Source: a virus
DNA: 45,819 nucleotides
IMG/VR virus record: IMGVR_UViG_3300029286_000075
Location: 1-45,819 of that record
Direction: 5' to 3' (one strand)
Part shown: positions 29,201-38,158 of the stretch, piece by piece
Layout: each line of letters starts with the position of its first letter
How positions within the stretch are numbered: the first letter of the stretch is position 1
Made by a program: the position numbers and the translations under genes
Notes under the pieces: model-generated
Seen by the model: the letters and a program-made list of their open reading frames with translations, nothing else
Databases searched by the model: none
What the model was told of the DNA's origin: nothing

Positions 29201-30348
29201 AAAATTGAGACAGAGCCGCCCGGTGGAGGAGGTGGAGTAGTTCCTGGTGGGACTGGTGTCATTCCGCCAGCTTGCTCTTCGTTTACTACGGGGGGTGTCT
29301 GATTCAAAGTATAAGCAGCTGTTCCAATCGCTGCACCAGAAATACCACCAACTCCGAGAGTCATTAGAATCTGTCCGCTTGTAAAATATTCTTTCGCTTT
29401 CTTCAAAATTGCAGCTTTCTCCTCTGGGGTCTTGGCTCTCAAATACGCATCCTGCATTTTCAAAAGGTCTTGAGCTACTTCGGTACCACCTTCAACTACA
29501 AAATTCTTTTTAATAGTGTGCCACAAAGTTTTTGCTGGTGCCTTGAACATTGCTTCAATAGAGTTTCCGAGCATTCTATCTCCGAGTACATCAATAGCAA
29601 TTGGTCTCAAACTTTCAACCTGTCCAGTACTTTCAATTTGTTCAGAGGCAGAGAGCGCAGACCAGTACGCTGCTGATAGAGGACGGCCAGTATAAGGAAC
29701 GAAGTTCAACGCAACACCGATTGCTGTTTGAGGCAATGAATCTCCAAGTTGATATAGGAATTTATTAAGCACAGAGGGATCTCCTGCTTGAGCTTGTCTG
29801 TTGGCTTTATAAGCTTCTTCGAAAGTTTTTGGACCAATCGCTTGAACCATTGATACGATACCTGTCCCAGAAGTTCTTTTCGTAACTTCAACCATATTAT
29901 CTTTTACAATAGGATGGTTCATAATTTTTATAGGAACTTCGCTCACAGCTTTACCAGCATTAACCGTTGCAACAATAGGCTTGCGGATTGCATCTACCAC
30001 TGGGTCCATAATCCTCTTCTGATTTGTTTCCCAGTCTTGGAAAACTTTTGTTCCTTCTTGGTAGGTTTGTTTCTGATTTTTTACCACGTCATGAATCAAT
30101 TGTGGAACTTCTAATTTAAATGGTTCTGCTTTGATTTGATTAGTTGCAAAGCTAAAAGGACTTACGACATTTTTGTTTGGTTGCAGAAGTGAACTAACAA
30201 CTGATTTTTTAGGGACGGGGGTGTAATTTATCTCAGGGCTCTTTGGTATAGGAGTATATAAAAGCTCCTCATCTGGTTTCGCATTTGATGATGGCGTAAA
30301 AGGATTAAAAGGATTTACTTTTATTGGATTAAAAGGATTTATGCTCAT
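26242..30348 (-). CDS. Large polyvalent virion protein with zinc-metallopeptidase domain (1368 aa)
   Basis: Likely an ejected internal virion protein with several jobs. The N-terminus is Pro/Ser-rich and disordered (1-100) with proline runs near residue 370. Residues around 310-350 are hydrophobic and Gly-rich (ILMTLGVGGISGAAIGTAAY). A zincin site is clear: MHEFGHSG (about 611-618) with KEFFAESFAEYV about 50 residues later, the HEXXH plus distal Glu arrangement found in phage polyvalent proteins. The C-terminal ~500 residues are helical with basic ends (KASKKKSKTTNSFNPI). Such mosaics combine a protease and membrane/DNA passage. It is last in the late block, after two smaller ejection-type genes. 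Substrate unknown; self-processing or cleavage of host protein are options. Confidence 0.75.
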   Translation of the reverse strand: MSINPFNPIKVNPFNPFTPSSNAKPDEELLYTPIPKSPEINYTPVPKKSVVSSLLQPNKNVVSPFSFATNQIKAEPFKLEVPQLIHDVVKNQKQTYQEGTKVFQDWETNQKRIMDPVVDAIRKPIVATVNAGKAVSEVPIKIMNHPIVKDNMVEVTKRTSGTGIVSMVQAIGPKTFEEAYKANRQAQAGDPSVLNKFLYQLGDSLPQTAIGVALNFVPYTGRPLSAAYWSALSASEQIESTGQVESLRPIAIDVLGDRMLGNSIEAMFKAPAKTLWHTIKKNFVVEGGTEVAQDLLKMQDAYLRAKTPEEKAAILKKAKEYFTSGQILMTLGVGGISGAAIGTAAYTLNQTPPVVNEEQAGGMTPVPPGTTPPPPPGGSVSIFKGSQTPTSNLSIDGNAVPPENVYELMEKENQEIQAYVGIEKEDMIPLKRDISLNKMMSHIVNSYVMDGEQMENIENLMKSFNELGYTSIKDSIKLKYTPPQTLRRPSSPPAETSKPVLLQESNKKTIFNNALPMNKSADRRKFEKGIDTMVAEKTILPEDADIIKTVFEDTKDSYLGYLNFKRARKNMAALGHFAVPKSKITGLEEPHKNEIVLRRNLAKNFDASRIFMHEFGHSGYKLLLSEEEQKIVKDVYREIRGRVGAKSIFESGLGGNTKYHAKDEKEFFAESFAEYVMENKVPAEKMRPLLQRIALKFYEGLKRLVNRGKVDAIIRLRPIFEKILSGNKDTPLSVFYNREPVSFKQQLQQMFSQMEATNPTETPIQPAPQEPAIVEPKKNEPPKRTPYKKRINWFDVASTPMWVLRKLGLRENYQELKIAEFEMFKENKANFKKIESWMKQVPTKEGNERIFNYLDGQKVELNETEMKVAQEIKVWLESWADRLGIDSENRITDYITHIFPKDETAEIPEEIAAMIRKKIPGEVYNPFLLERFGAEGYKKDTWTALEIYAKRATRKVHMDPALKNLQEKVGAGKEVSEATQIEFVEKYVASVNMRPTSADVLTDNTIKKFFGNRLGPRPTRVITLAIRKTISAAKIAGSFVTFAKNLTQSKNTFAELGTKYTAVGYINLVTKGAKELEENGVLLNSANQDLVYSAVKKWAERTDKILYFNMNASELINRGAAYFGAKAKFLAGKVSDKDFKLAFGQEKPEGYIPSEQDAITYGKFIAEKTQFVFGAIDTPSGINSDFMKTLVQYGTYPLKQQEFAIRLLTEKEWGKFARYLTAQALFIYWIGSALGIKWEDEFYKLNKPPIWIFIESLYQNTIGGKDKYENSLSTENKIENIGKSLFTNVVPMGAQINRSIEGFNTVNAGKSTTKGGNFQYKVDKTPMNYIRGTLFGKYNLTESKEYYKKKDEKASKKKSKTTNSFNPI

Positions 30349-30354
30349 TTTGTT

Positions 30355-31353
30355 TTAATTAAAGACCGCTCCCCAGATTTTTTTGTACCAAGCTTCTTTC
30401 TCTGGCTCTGGCAGAGGAAGCTGACTTATGAAATGATGTTTAACAGCTTCGGGCAATGAAGAAGATGTAATGTCATCTGATAGAGCGTCAATCTCAGCTT
30501 TTGTTTTTGCTGTTGCAATTCTGTCTTTGAAGATTGTTCTGATTGGAATAGCTTTTCCTGTTCCATCATCTCCTTTCGGTTCATTGATATAGAAGTTTTG
30601 AACATCTTGGTCCAAATCTTCGAACGCAGTGATAGTCATTCCAGCACGTGAAGCACCGTCATTTATTTGAGTTTGTGAGAACAAGTCAGAATCAGAACCA
30701 TTTTTTGTTGTACCTGTGGTTGCTCTCCATTGTCTGATGTTTTCGTTTGTAGCGAATATCATATCCTCTCTATCTTGCTCTCGTTTCTTTTCTTCTTCTC
30801 TTGTTTTCAATCGTGCAAATACATCATCCAAAGCTGGGTCATAAACACCTGCGTAGGCTTTTTGAATAGCCCCTCTATCTTCTGGACTAAACACGATATC
30901 ACCTCCTTGCGTAATATCATAAGGGTCAGTAGTTCCAGTTGCGATATCATTTCTAGCATTATTCATATTTCTAGCCCTTGTGGTCAATCCCTCAGCTGAT
31001 TCATCTGGGTTTGTTAAAGCATCACCTGCATATTTTCCTATATCACCACTGATTGTTGGTAATCTACTACCTACATAGGCTCCATACTCTTCTGCAGATT
31101 GAAAAAAATCTCCAGTTTTAGGATTAATATATTTTGAACGTGGCGCAGGAGTAGGTGTAGGTGCAGGAGCAGGAGCAGTAACGGGAGATTGCTGGATAGG
31201 TGTTTTAAGCCATCCAGATTTTGTAAAGGTATAACCATTATCAACTGCCCCATATCCCTTTGCAGGAGAATATCTAGGAGCATCATAAGACCCTCCACCA
31301 TTCGGTAATGTTCTTGTTACACTTCCACTATAAAAATTTGATAGGTTATTCAT
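30355..31353 (-). CDS. Late virion-associated protein of unknown function (332 aa)
   Basis: Not recognised. N-terminal Gly/Ser/Tyr-rich disordered segment, then a Pro/Ala-rich run (PAPAPTPTPAPRSKYINPKT, about residues 60-80), followed by a mostly helical domain (DPALDDVFARLKTREEEKKR). It lies 2 bp from the peptidoglycan-binding protein and 6 bp from the giant zincin gene, forming a three-gene set like the internal core or ejection proteins of podoviruses. No catalytic motif is visible. Confidence 0.62.
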   Translation of the reverse strand: MNNLSNFYSGSVTRTLPNGGGSYDAPRYSPAKGYGAVDNGYTFTKSGWLKTPIQQSPVTAPAPAPTPTPAPRSKYINPKTGDFFQSAEEYGAYVGSRLPTISGDIGKYAGDALTNPDESAEGLTTRARNMNNARNDIATGTTDPYDITQGGDIVFSPEDRGAIQKAYAGVYDPALDDVFARLKTREEEKKREQDREDMIFATNENIRQWRATTGTTKNGSDSDLFSQTQINDGASRAGMTITAFEDLDQDVQNFYINEPKGDDGTGKAIPIRTIFKDRIATAKTKAEIDALSDDITSSSLPEAVKHHFISQLPLPEPEKEAWYKKIWGAVFN

Positions 31354-31354
31354 A

Positions 31355-32362
31355 TTAATATTTATTATTGTAACCTGTTGCTACTAATTTGTTCCCTTTA
31401 TTCCACAACAAACCTGCCGCCTTTTTGTTTGCAGTTGCAACCTGCTCACCAAGTCTTGTACCTTTATAATCGTAACTTTTTGGGGCATAAACACTTGATA
31501 ATCCTTCTGATCCTACCCCTCCTTGAGAAACATTAGCGTTGTATGTATTTTGTCCAAGTTTATAATATTGTGATAATTTTTTAGCTGGGTCTTCTCCGTA
31601 TTTATACTGATAATCTCCGGCAAGACCCTGTATATCACGACTCATAGTACCGAACTTTGCTGCCTGTTCTTGATTATACGTCCGTTCAAGATTTTTCTCT
31701 TTTTGATATCTTCCGCCAGAGAACAGAACACCTCTATCGGCTGCAGTTTGGTCAGCTTGTACTTTATCCTTTTCAAAATTTTGTCCAGAAGTAAGTAAAT
31801 AATTCTGATAATCTGCTTGTTTTTGGGCTAAAGCAAGTTCTGTATCTTTGGTTTCTTTTTGTTTAAGAGCTTCATAATAAGCCTTATCCAATTCTTGAGC
31901 TTGCTCCAGGGCTTTTTGTTGGTCTTCAACCTTGAAAGGTTCTCCTGTTGCACTTCTCAATCCGCTAATATCTCCCGTTTCCAGTGCTGAAAGTATTTCC
32001 TCCATTGAGTTTCCATATTTTGACAATTCCTGAACTTTTGGGTTATTTTTCGCTCCAGATTCATATTCCTCGTCAGTCAGAGGTTGTCTTGGGTCGCTCT
32101 TACCAGAGCCAGATACACCACCTCCAGAGATACCTCCAGCTGCGGCAATAGTTTTTGGACCCCAATAACCCGGGCCAGAACTACTATCAACTCCAGCATC
32201 TTTTTGAAATGCTTTAACCGCTGCAGTAGTTTGTGGGCCATAAGTCCCATATCCACTATTTACTTGGGCCTGAGACAAATAACCACGACTAACAAGAAAG
32301 TCTTGTAGTTTTTTTACATCGGAACCTGTCTGACCTGGTTGTAAACTTGATTTTGGGTACAT
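31355..32362 (-). CDS. Peptidoglycan-binding virion protein (335 aa)
   Basis: N-terminal PG_binding_1 domain (residues 8-78): PGQTGSDVKKLQDFLVSRGY, then YGPQTTAAVKAFQKDAGV, then YWGPKTIAAAGG, the three-helix wall-binding fold. A Gly/Ser linker leads to a long Gln/Lys-rich helical part (ELALAQKQADYQNYLLTSGQ) and a Tyr/Gly-rich end. No hydrolase motif is seen, so it probably docks the injection complex to the cell wall or stabilises passage. The wall-binding domain is of the Patescibacteria-like style. It belongs to the ejection cassette. Confidence 0.8.
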   Translation of the reverse strand: MYPKSSLQPGQTGSDVKKLQDFLVSRGYLSQAQVNSGYGTYGPQTTAAVKAFQKDAGVDSSSGPGYWGPKTIAAAGGISGGGVSGSGKSDPRQPLTDEEYESGAKNNPKVQELSKYGNSMEEILSALETGDISGLRSATGEPFKVEDQQKALEQAQELDKAYYEALKQKETKDTELALAQKQADYQNYLLTSGQNFEKDKVQADQTAADRGVLFSGGRYQKEKNLERTYNQEQAAKFGTMSRDIQGLAGDYQYKYGEDPAKKLSQYYKLGQNTYNANVSQGGVGSEGLSSVYAPKSYDYKGTRLGEQVATANKKAAGLLWNKGNKLVATGYNNKY

Positions 32363-32387
32363 GGTGTATATAAATTATATTATTAAA

Positions 32388-32750
32388 TTATTGTTTTTGC
32401 AATTTTTTTATTTCTTTTTTCATATCTTCAACCTCATCCATTAAATCATTAAACTTGTGAGCAAACATTAAATAAATATCTTGTTTGGATTCATACATTC
32501 CAATCATCTGTCCCTCCCGAATAACCTTCGGCTCAATACCGAAAGTGGGGAACTTACCAGAACTTTTTTTTCTTTCTCTGGCATAAATCTCTAACTCTAA
32601 ATCTTCTTGTGGTTTTATTGGCTCAAAGTTTTTTGGGTCAAAATTTTTAAAAGGATTCATCATCTTATTTTTAGACTCTAAATACAGTGCCTTTCTTTCT
32701 GCTAACGGTTTTGTTTTATCTAAATATTCTTTTATTTTTTGTGTATCCAT
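32388..32750 (-). CDS. Small late protein with C-terminal coiled coil (120 aa)
   Basis: Not recognised. A charged N-terminus (MDTQKIKEYLDKTKPLAERK), a Pro/Phe-containing middle (MMNPFKNFDPKNFEPIKPQE) and a heptad end (KFNDLMDEVEDMKKEIKKLQ). It lies between a tail protein and the wall-binding protein. Could be a structural adaptor or a chaperone. No motif supports more. Confidence 0.6.
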   Translation of the reverse strand: MDTQKIKEYLDKTKPLAERKALYLESKNKMMNPFKNFDPKNFEPIKPQEDLELEIYARERKKSSGKFPTFGIEPKVIREGQMIGMYESKQDIYLMFAHKFNDLMDEVEDMKKEIKKLQKQ

Positions 32751-32760
32751 ATTTTTTTAA

Positions 32761-34176
32761 TTAAACTTCTGTAGCATCTAATTGTCCAGTCCATCCATTA
32801 AAACATACCCTTAACCCTCCAGTAGGAGAATCGTGGTACCAAAGTGACCCATCAGCAGTTTGATTTGTAGTCCTTCCTGTTTCAAAAAATATCGCTCTGG
32901 CATTATCAACATATCCATCATTACAATCAAAAGAATCTCCTACCCCAGTTAGCTGAATACCTCCTGTGTTTGTGATTGTATATCCTCCCCAGTTTTTAGT
33001 TGTATCAATAGAAAGTCCGCTAAGAGTTGTTGTTCCAGCTGAGGGCCAGGATGTAATAGTTGTACCATTAAGAGTGAACCTCATTGATTCTACGTTGTAC
33101 CATTTGTAAGAAGATGTTCCACACTCGTAAGTGTTATTAGCAGAAGGTCTTAAATCTTTATAAGAGATATTAAGATCACTTGTGGAGGTAAAATAAGTAG
33201 AACCCCCGACAGAAAGAGTTGCAGCGCCACTGCCTGTCGAAGAACCACTAAGAATCGCAATCCCATTATTTGCAGTTGCAAATAAAGATATAGAGCTGGT
33301 GTCTCCGATTATATACCCGACACTATTTCCAGATGAATTTGAAAAATATAAACTATCTCCAGAAAGCTGTGCTCTTAAAATACCAGATGAGTCGTAAGCC
33401 CTTATTTCATCATTTGAAATTTCAACTCTATCTCCTGTAGTAGAAGTTTTTATTGTCATACCAATCAAAGTACCGGCTGTTACAGTACCTAGAACTGTAA
33501 TAGATAAAGCATTTACGAAACCAGTTGTAACTGTGTTTCCGATAATAGTGGTTACACCACTAGAATCCTGTGCTGTTCCAAGTCCAACATTTGTTCCCAC
33601 AATCAATTGTCCTGTTGTAATTTTTGAAGCGTTGATACTGTTTGCAAGAATGTTATCTCCAACAATCTGAGTAGCTTCAGACATATTATAGGTAGCGGAA
33701 ATTCCGTCTGGATTTGCAACGGCCACTAGAACTTTTCCAATTCCAACAGAGTCTGAAGAAGTTGTAGTGATTTGATATGCAGTTTCTGATACTAAAAGGT
33801 CCAAATATATATATGTCTTAGCCACCATGTTCCCAGTGTTTCCAGTAGATATAGAATATGAAACTCCACTCGCAGAAGTGAATGTTCCAGAACCCCAAGT
33901 GACAGTGTTGGCATCAGTTGAAACAAAGGTACAAGTCTGACCCCAACCCCAGTTTGAAACATCCAGAACTGTCACTGGGTAAGTTCCCGGTTCTAGTTGT
34001 GCACCGTCTATCATAACGTTACCTGTATTAATATCTTGAGCGGCACCACCTGAAGGAATTGAAGCTGGTTCGTCAGTGCTCGAATCTACAGATTGAAAAA
34101 CAGAATCTTTTGTAGAAGAATCCTGAGATGTATCTTTATATAAGTATCTATTCAAATATAATTCAGATAATTGCAT
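32761..34176 (-). CDS. Tail fibre or central tail tip protein (471 aa)
   Basis: A Thr/Ser/Gly/Asn-rich beta protein with a helical stretch typical of phage central fibres (ILANSINASKITTGQLIVGT, about residues 177-196), where N/D-x-I-x-A-x-K-I-x-T-G repeats occur in host-specificity proteins. Later segments (TGDRVEISNDEIRAYDSSGI) carry the GDRVEI-x-N-x-E/G-I-x-AYD motif of the same class. It probably makes the tail tip or fibre base that contacts the receptor. It is 2 bp from the beta-propeller-like tail protein. Confidence 0.72.
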   Translation of the reverse strand: MQLSELYLNRYLYKDTSQDSSTKDSVFQSVDSSTDEPASIPSGGAAQDINTGNVMIDGAQLEPGTYPVTVLDVSNWGWGQTCTFVSTDANTVTWGSGTFTSASGVSYSISTGNTGNMVAKTYIYLDLLVSETAYQITTTSSDSVGIGKVLVAVANPDGISATYNMSEATQIVGDNILANSINASKITTGQLIVGTNVGLGTAQDSSGVTTIIGNTVTTGFVNALSITVLGTVTAGTLIGMTIKTSTTGDRVEISNDEIRAYDSSGILRAQLSGDSLYFSNSSGNSVGYIIGDTSSISLFATANNGIAILSGSSTGSGAATLSVGGSTYFTSTSDLNISYKDLRPSANNTYECGTSSYKWYNVESMRFTLNGTTITSWPSAGTTTLSGLSIDTTKNWGGYTITNTGGIQLTGVGDSFDCNDGYVDNARAIFFETGRTTNQTADGSLWYHDSPTGGLRVCFNGWTGQLDATEV

Positions 34177-34178
34177 AA

Positions 34179-35624
34179 TTAATTTTGGTCTAATCCTTTA
34201 TCTTGGATAGCTAGAAGTTCAATACCATAGAACACTATCGGAGTACCTGTAGTATTACCAGATAATCTCAAACGTGATTTGTTGAAATCTACTGTTGAAG
34301 CATTTGGGAACAGTGCGATATAATTATTTTTTATAGAATCAATGTCAGTCCATACATTCGGTTGTTGCTTCTCTGCCTGATATTGCAGTTTAGTTCCTGC
34401 CCCATTATCAGAGGCGACCATAATACCGCTGATTGATTTCGAACGTGAGTACATTTCAGTGTAAGAACGCCATCTATCAATCACTTCGAAATAGATTGAA
34501 CTACCCAAGTCTGTGTTTCCAGAATCAAGTTTCGCAATTACTCCTGTTGAAGTTCCTGCAACTTGTTCAATGGTTGTTCCATTATCATATCTAATAAGAG
34601 CAGTTACAGTACTTCCCAAATCGTAAATGGTCCAGACTTGAGTAGAGATAGAATATCTTACTTGACAATTTGCATAGGTAACTCCTTCCACAGTAACGGA
34701 CCCGATAGTCCACTTCACAGCATCAAAACCATCGTAAATACCGTAAATGCTTTCGTACGAAGTTCGAGGAATAGCTTTAACGAAGTCAATAATTCTACGA
34801 GAAATTTCCGTAGGTTGGCCATCGTAATTAAATTTGTAGAATCCTGATGAGTGGTGGAAATACAAACCATCTTTCGCTTGAACGATTGATTCCTGTGAAT
34901 ACGTTCCTACGTTGTAGGCAGGGTAGGCATCAACGTTGGAGGAATTATAAACACGGTATATATGATTCTGTTTGAAAACAAGGAGAGCTTTTGGAACTCG
35001 AAATAATCCTGTCATTGATTCACCGTCTTGAGGAGAGAAAGTTTCAATGTAGTTTGAGACATCGTAAGTCACCGTGTAGGTTGAAGGTGGTGTAAATTGA
35101 ACGATATCTGAATAATACAGAGCATCGTTTGCTTTATTTCCAATCCAAATTCTTCCATCAAATCCAGCTTGAATAAAATCTCCAAGAGGCATTGCAGTTG
35201 CAGGAATAAACCCAGCTTCAGCTGAGAAGGCTCCTCCATTTGAACATTGCAAAGCATCCGTACCGTTGACCATATATAATCTGTTCAACCACTGACTGTA
35301 TCTAGCTTTTGTTGAAACTGTTGTAGTTCTAGCAGTACTCCAAGTTGCTCCATTCCATACAGAAATATTAGTACCAACCTGACCATAGAGTCTTTTCACT
35401 CCACCTTGAATATTCAACGCTCCCAAAGAAGTAACACTCCCAGCTAAGGATGTGGCGTAAGTTGCAATACCCAACCTAGTAGTCATCGCACCAATTGTAT
35501 CGAAGTTCACGTTCACTGCTATTTGCACTGAATTTTCAGGACAGACCGTATCGCTCAGTTGAGCTGAGCGGATAACGCCTTCTGTCGGATATGGAATTTT
35601 TATATTTTCTATTGTTGTTGACAT
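34179..35624 (-). CDS. Tail hub/stabilisation protein, beta-propeller-like (481 aa)
   Basis: All-beta with many repeated blades of the form RLYxVNGTD, DGRIWIGNKANDALYYSD and HIYRVYNSSNV, the look of podovirus tail hub or stabilisation proteins built from beta-propeller blades. No catalytic residues stand out. It likely closes or extends the short tail below the connector. Its ATG is shortly after a strong hairpin (35650-35685) whose RNA form would lie 26 nt upstream of the start. The downstream neighbour is the central fibre protein. Confidence 0.72.
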   Translation of the reverse strand: MSTTIENIKIPYPTEGVIRSAQLSDTVCPENSVQIAVNVNFDTIGAMTTRLGIATYATSLAGSVTSLGALNIQGGVKRLYGQVGTNISVWNGATWSTARTTTVSTKARYSQWLNRLYMVNGTDALQCSNGGAFSAEAGFIPATAMPLGDFIQAGFDGRIWIGNKANDALYYSDIVQFTPPSTYTVTYDVSNYIETFSPQDGESMTGLFRVPKALLVFKQNHIYRVYNSSNVDAYPAYNVGTYSQESIVQAKDGLYFHHSSGFYKFNYDGQPTEISRRIIDFVKAIPRTSYESIYGIYDGFDAVKWTIGSVTVEGVTYANCQVRYSISTQVWTIYDLGSTVTALIRYDNGTTIEQVAGTSTGVIAKLDSGNTDLGSSIYFEVIDRWRSYTEMYSRSKSISGIMVASDNGAGTKLQYQAEKQQPNVWTDIDSIKNNYIALFPNASTVDFNKSRLRLSGNTTGTPIVFYGIELLAIQDKGLDQN

Positions 35625-35649
35625 TATATTTTTATTTTAATTTTCCCAT

Positions 35650-35685
35650 CCCCCATCCCTATACCGCAAAACATAAGGATGGGGG
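35650..35685 (-). promoter_or_regulatory. Strong GC-rich hairpin between collagen-like and tail-hub genes
   Basis: CCCCCATCC (35650-35658) pairs with GGATGGGGG (35677-35685). No U-tract follows on either strand, so it is not a classical terminator. A barrier to exonuclease or a processing site separating the two cistrons is more likely. Confidence 0.5.
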
Positions 35686-35693
35686 GAGAAAAA

Positions 35694-36167
35694 CTAAACA
35701 GTTACGTTAGTCACAAGTCCGTTTACTATCGTAATAGTTGCTGGGTTACAAGGACCTGTACTGAAAGTACCTACTGGACCTGTAGGACCCGTTGCTCCTT
35801 GAGGACCTGTAGGACCCGTTGCTCCAGTTGCTGAAGCTGCACCTGTTGGACCTGTATAGCCAGTTGGACCGATTGGACCAGTATAGCCTGTTGGACCTTG
35901 AGGACCTGTTGGACCTGTTGCACCCGCTGCACCAGTTCCGATTGCTGACCATGATGGACTAGCAACTGTACCCACGTTTTGATAAACCGCAGTACCATTT
36001 AGGTCTTGCAATAGACATTCTAGTGCAAAAAGACCTCCATAGGTTGTTCCTGTTGGCGGTGTACCGATAACTGTACCGAAAGTAATAAGCGGTGTTGAAC
36101 CACTGCTTTTTGGTTGTTCCATTTGTTGAACATCAACTGTTGGAATCAAAGGATTAATATATGCCAT
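35694..36167 (-). CDS. Short collagen-like protein (157 aa)
   Basis: The N-terminal domain (1-80) is a small beta region beginning [20 protein letters not shown]. The C-terminal half has about 20 G-x-y triplets ([20 protein letters not shown] and so on), a collagen-like triple-helix stalk, ending in a short cap ([20 protein letters not shown]). Probably a trimeric fibre or decoration. It shares its repeat style with the larger collagen-like gene at 44034-45323. The adjacent HNH gene upstream is an insertion. Confidence 0.8.
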   Translation of the reverse strand: MAYINPLIPTVDVQQMEQPKSSGSTPLITFGTVIGTPPTGTTYGGLFALECLLQDLNGTAVYQNVGTVASPSWSAIGTGAAGATGPTGPQGPTGYTGPIGPTGYTGPTGAASATGATGPTGPQGATGPTGPVGTFSTGPCNPATITIVNGLVTNVTV

Positions 36168-36175
36168 GATTTTAA

Positions 36176-36679
36176 TTAATTAACTTGTAATTTGTTTCTT
36201 GACTTGGGACCAGGCTTCTCAAGTTTAGGTGATAGAGTTTTTTCTGCTGACCACCTATAAGCATAAAATCTTTGCATTAAAGTTTCTCTGCTTATACCTA
36301 ATTCTTTCGACCATTGGCTAAATGTTTTACCATTTAACTTTCGGACATTTCCTGTATTATTCATATTTTCCATTCGAGTAACCCAATGACAATTTATCTT
36401 GCTATAACCTATTTTATTATTTATTCGGTCTAACTCTGTGTCATTTTCATTGATTTCTCTATGTAAAAGATATAAGTCCCACATATCAATAAAGAAATAC
36501 TCAAATTTTTTCCATCTATCAGACACTTTAACCCCCTTATTGAAATAAGATTTATTATTTCTGTTGGTAGTTTTTTGTCTGCATCTCCGATTCATTTCAC
36601 TCCAAACTTTGTAGAAATTTCTTTCTACCTTATTTGGATTTGATGAAGATTTAAATTTTGAATGAATAATATTTGACAT
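36176..36679 (-). CDS. HNH-type homing endonuclease (167 aa)
   Basis: Phage-type HNH nuclease. Its core shows [14 protein letters not shown] (about residues 23-36), [20 protein letters not shown] (about 47-66), then [20 protein letters not shown] (about 82-101) with the DR-I-x-N-x-x-G-Y-x-x-x-N-C-x-W motif of these proteins. A C-terminal helix-turn-helix ([19 protein letters not shown]) is a NUMOD1-like DNA-binding arm. Its target is likely in the neighbouring connector or collagen-like gene. Unlike three other HNH genes it lacks the TGATAWACT promoter; only a weak CTTAAT precedes it. Confidence 0.83.
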   Translation of the reverse strand: MSNIIHSKFKSSSNPNKVERNFYKVWSEMNRRCRQKTTNRNNKSYFNKGVKVSDRWKKFEYFFIDMWDLYLLHREINENDTELDRINNKIGYSKINCHWVTRMENMNNTGNVRKLNGKTFSQWSKELGISRETLMQRFYAYRWSAEKTLSPKLEKPGPKSRNKLQVN

Positions 36680-36686
36680 ATCTTTA

Positions 36687-38084
36687 TTAAGATGTTATAA
36701 TCGTGGTATCCTGACCCGTATAAAGATTATCAAACAAAGCTTTTACTAATGATTCGAACTTCTTTAAATCCGGGTCGTTACCTTCCAATGCAATATCTTT
36801 ACGATATTTAATGGCGTAACGAAGATACCACTTGTAAATTTCACGATAATGCTCAGGGAGAACTTGATAAAGATTTTGAACCTCATCAATCTTTTTGTAG
36901 TAATCAATATATATGTTATTCCCCTGCATTGAATCAGGAATAATTCTATCAAAGACTAACTTATCTCCGTGAACAGTATAATAAATCGGCTGTGAAATTG
37001 TGGGTCTCGACCAAACCCGAGTGCCGACTGGAATATCTCTTGTTATTCCAGTAACGCCTAGGAGTTGGTTTGTTGTAAGGTCTACTGAGGTATATGCGAT
37101 TTGCATAATTGTTTGAGTAAACCCTGTTGTTTCAACATACGCAACTCCAGCTGATGTGTTTGGAAAATCCCCGGAGCTATCTAACGTAATAGAAGTAGCT
37201 CCAGTCAGAGCTTCGGCTGTAGTAGTTCCACCCATAACTGAAAATGCAATTTGGTTCCAACTTCTTTTATCAATGTATTTCAAGTTGAAAGGTGTAAGAA
37301 CGTTTCCAATCATAAACCTACAAGCCAATACCGACCTATCTGTTTCAGAGAAATCAATATCTTCAGGGAGGTTTATGGAATTACTTCCAGCATAAACTTT
37401 AATAGGATATTCAAACTGTTGTTGCCAAGCGTGTCTGATACCATACAATTTTGCTTCAGTGAATTTTCGTGCATCGTCAATGGCTGATAGACAAAAATCT
37501 ACAGTTATTTTTGGGTCACCTTCTGATACCCCCATAGCTTTTAGAACTGGGAATATAACTGAAGCAACAGAGTTTGTTGGATAGGAATCAACGCTGATTG
37601 GGGAGGAAAATTCCGACACTAAACCAGTGATGGAATTTTTCCATTGAACCTTGTAGTAATCTGTTGGAAGTCCCGTACTGTCATAGATTACTGTTTTTTG
37701 CTGAGTGGTGAAGAAAGTCTGAGTAGCTAAAACCGAGTAAGTTCCGCCTATTGTAGAACATTTAGAAATTACAATCTGGTCGTATTTTAACTCGCTAACA
37801 GAGTCTCCTCTGTTGTGAAGGTTGGAAGTTGCTAATGTTACAAATGACGTAGCTGTGTGAGAAGTAGATTTAATTATCTCAGCGTTTTCTGAACCAATAG
37901 AAGAAAGTAACAACATGATATCCCCAGCGATAAAGTCTGCAGCGTTATCAACAGGGACAGCAAGGACCGCTGAAGCTATGTTACTGCTTATATAAGTCGT
38001 TGTCTTGACATCCAATTGATTAGGAATTTCAAGGGTATTTCCTATATTGTGAAAAACTCGAATTTGAGGAAAAGAAGAACTCAT
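36687..38084 (-). CDS. Head-tail connector/adaptor protein (465 aa)
   Basis: Beta-rich N-terminal domain (residues 1-160), then a helical segment (KITVDFCLSAIDDARKFTEA) and a C-terminal helical region ending in KYRKDIALEGNDPDLKKFES. The central DYYKKIDEVQNLYQVLPEHY stretch followed by a WYLRYAIKYRKD helix is the pattern of proteins that join portal to tail in short-tailed phages. It lies upstream of the tail-hub genes. The fold cannot be proved from motifs, but length and place fit. Confidence 0.66.
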   Translation of the reverse strand: MSSSFPQIRVFHNIGNTLEIPNQLDVKTTTYISSNIASAVLAVPVDNAADFIAGDIMLLLSSIGSENAEIIKSTSHTATSFVTLATSNLHNRGDSVSELKYDQIVISKCSTIGGTYSVLATQTFFTTQQKTVIYDSTGLPTDYYKVQWKNSITGLVSEFSSPISVDSYPTNSVASVIFPVLKAMGVSEGDPKITVDFCLSAIDDARKFTEAKLYGIRHAWQQQFEYPIKVYAGSNSINLPEDIDFSETDRSVLACRFMIGNVLTPFNLKYIDKRSWNQIAFSVMGGTTTAEALTGATSITLDSSGDFPNTSAGVAYVETTGFTQTIMQIAYTSVDLTTNQLLGVTGITRDIPVGTRVWSRPTISQPIYYTVHGDKLVFDRIIPDSMQGNNIYIDYYKKIDEVQNLYQVLPEHYREIYKWYLRYAIKYRKDIALEGNDPDLKKFESLVKALFDNLYTGQDTTIITS

Positions 38085-38158
38085 ATTATTTTATTTGTAT
38101 TAATTGGAATACCTTTTGACATACCTTAATTCTATACTCTTTGTTTCTTAAAATCAAA

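Noticed and set aside
35650-35685. GC-rich hairpin read as a terminator
   Set aside because: No U-tract follows on either strand, so it is listed only as a structured element.
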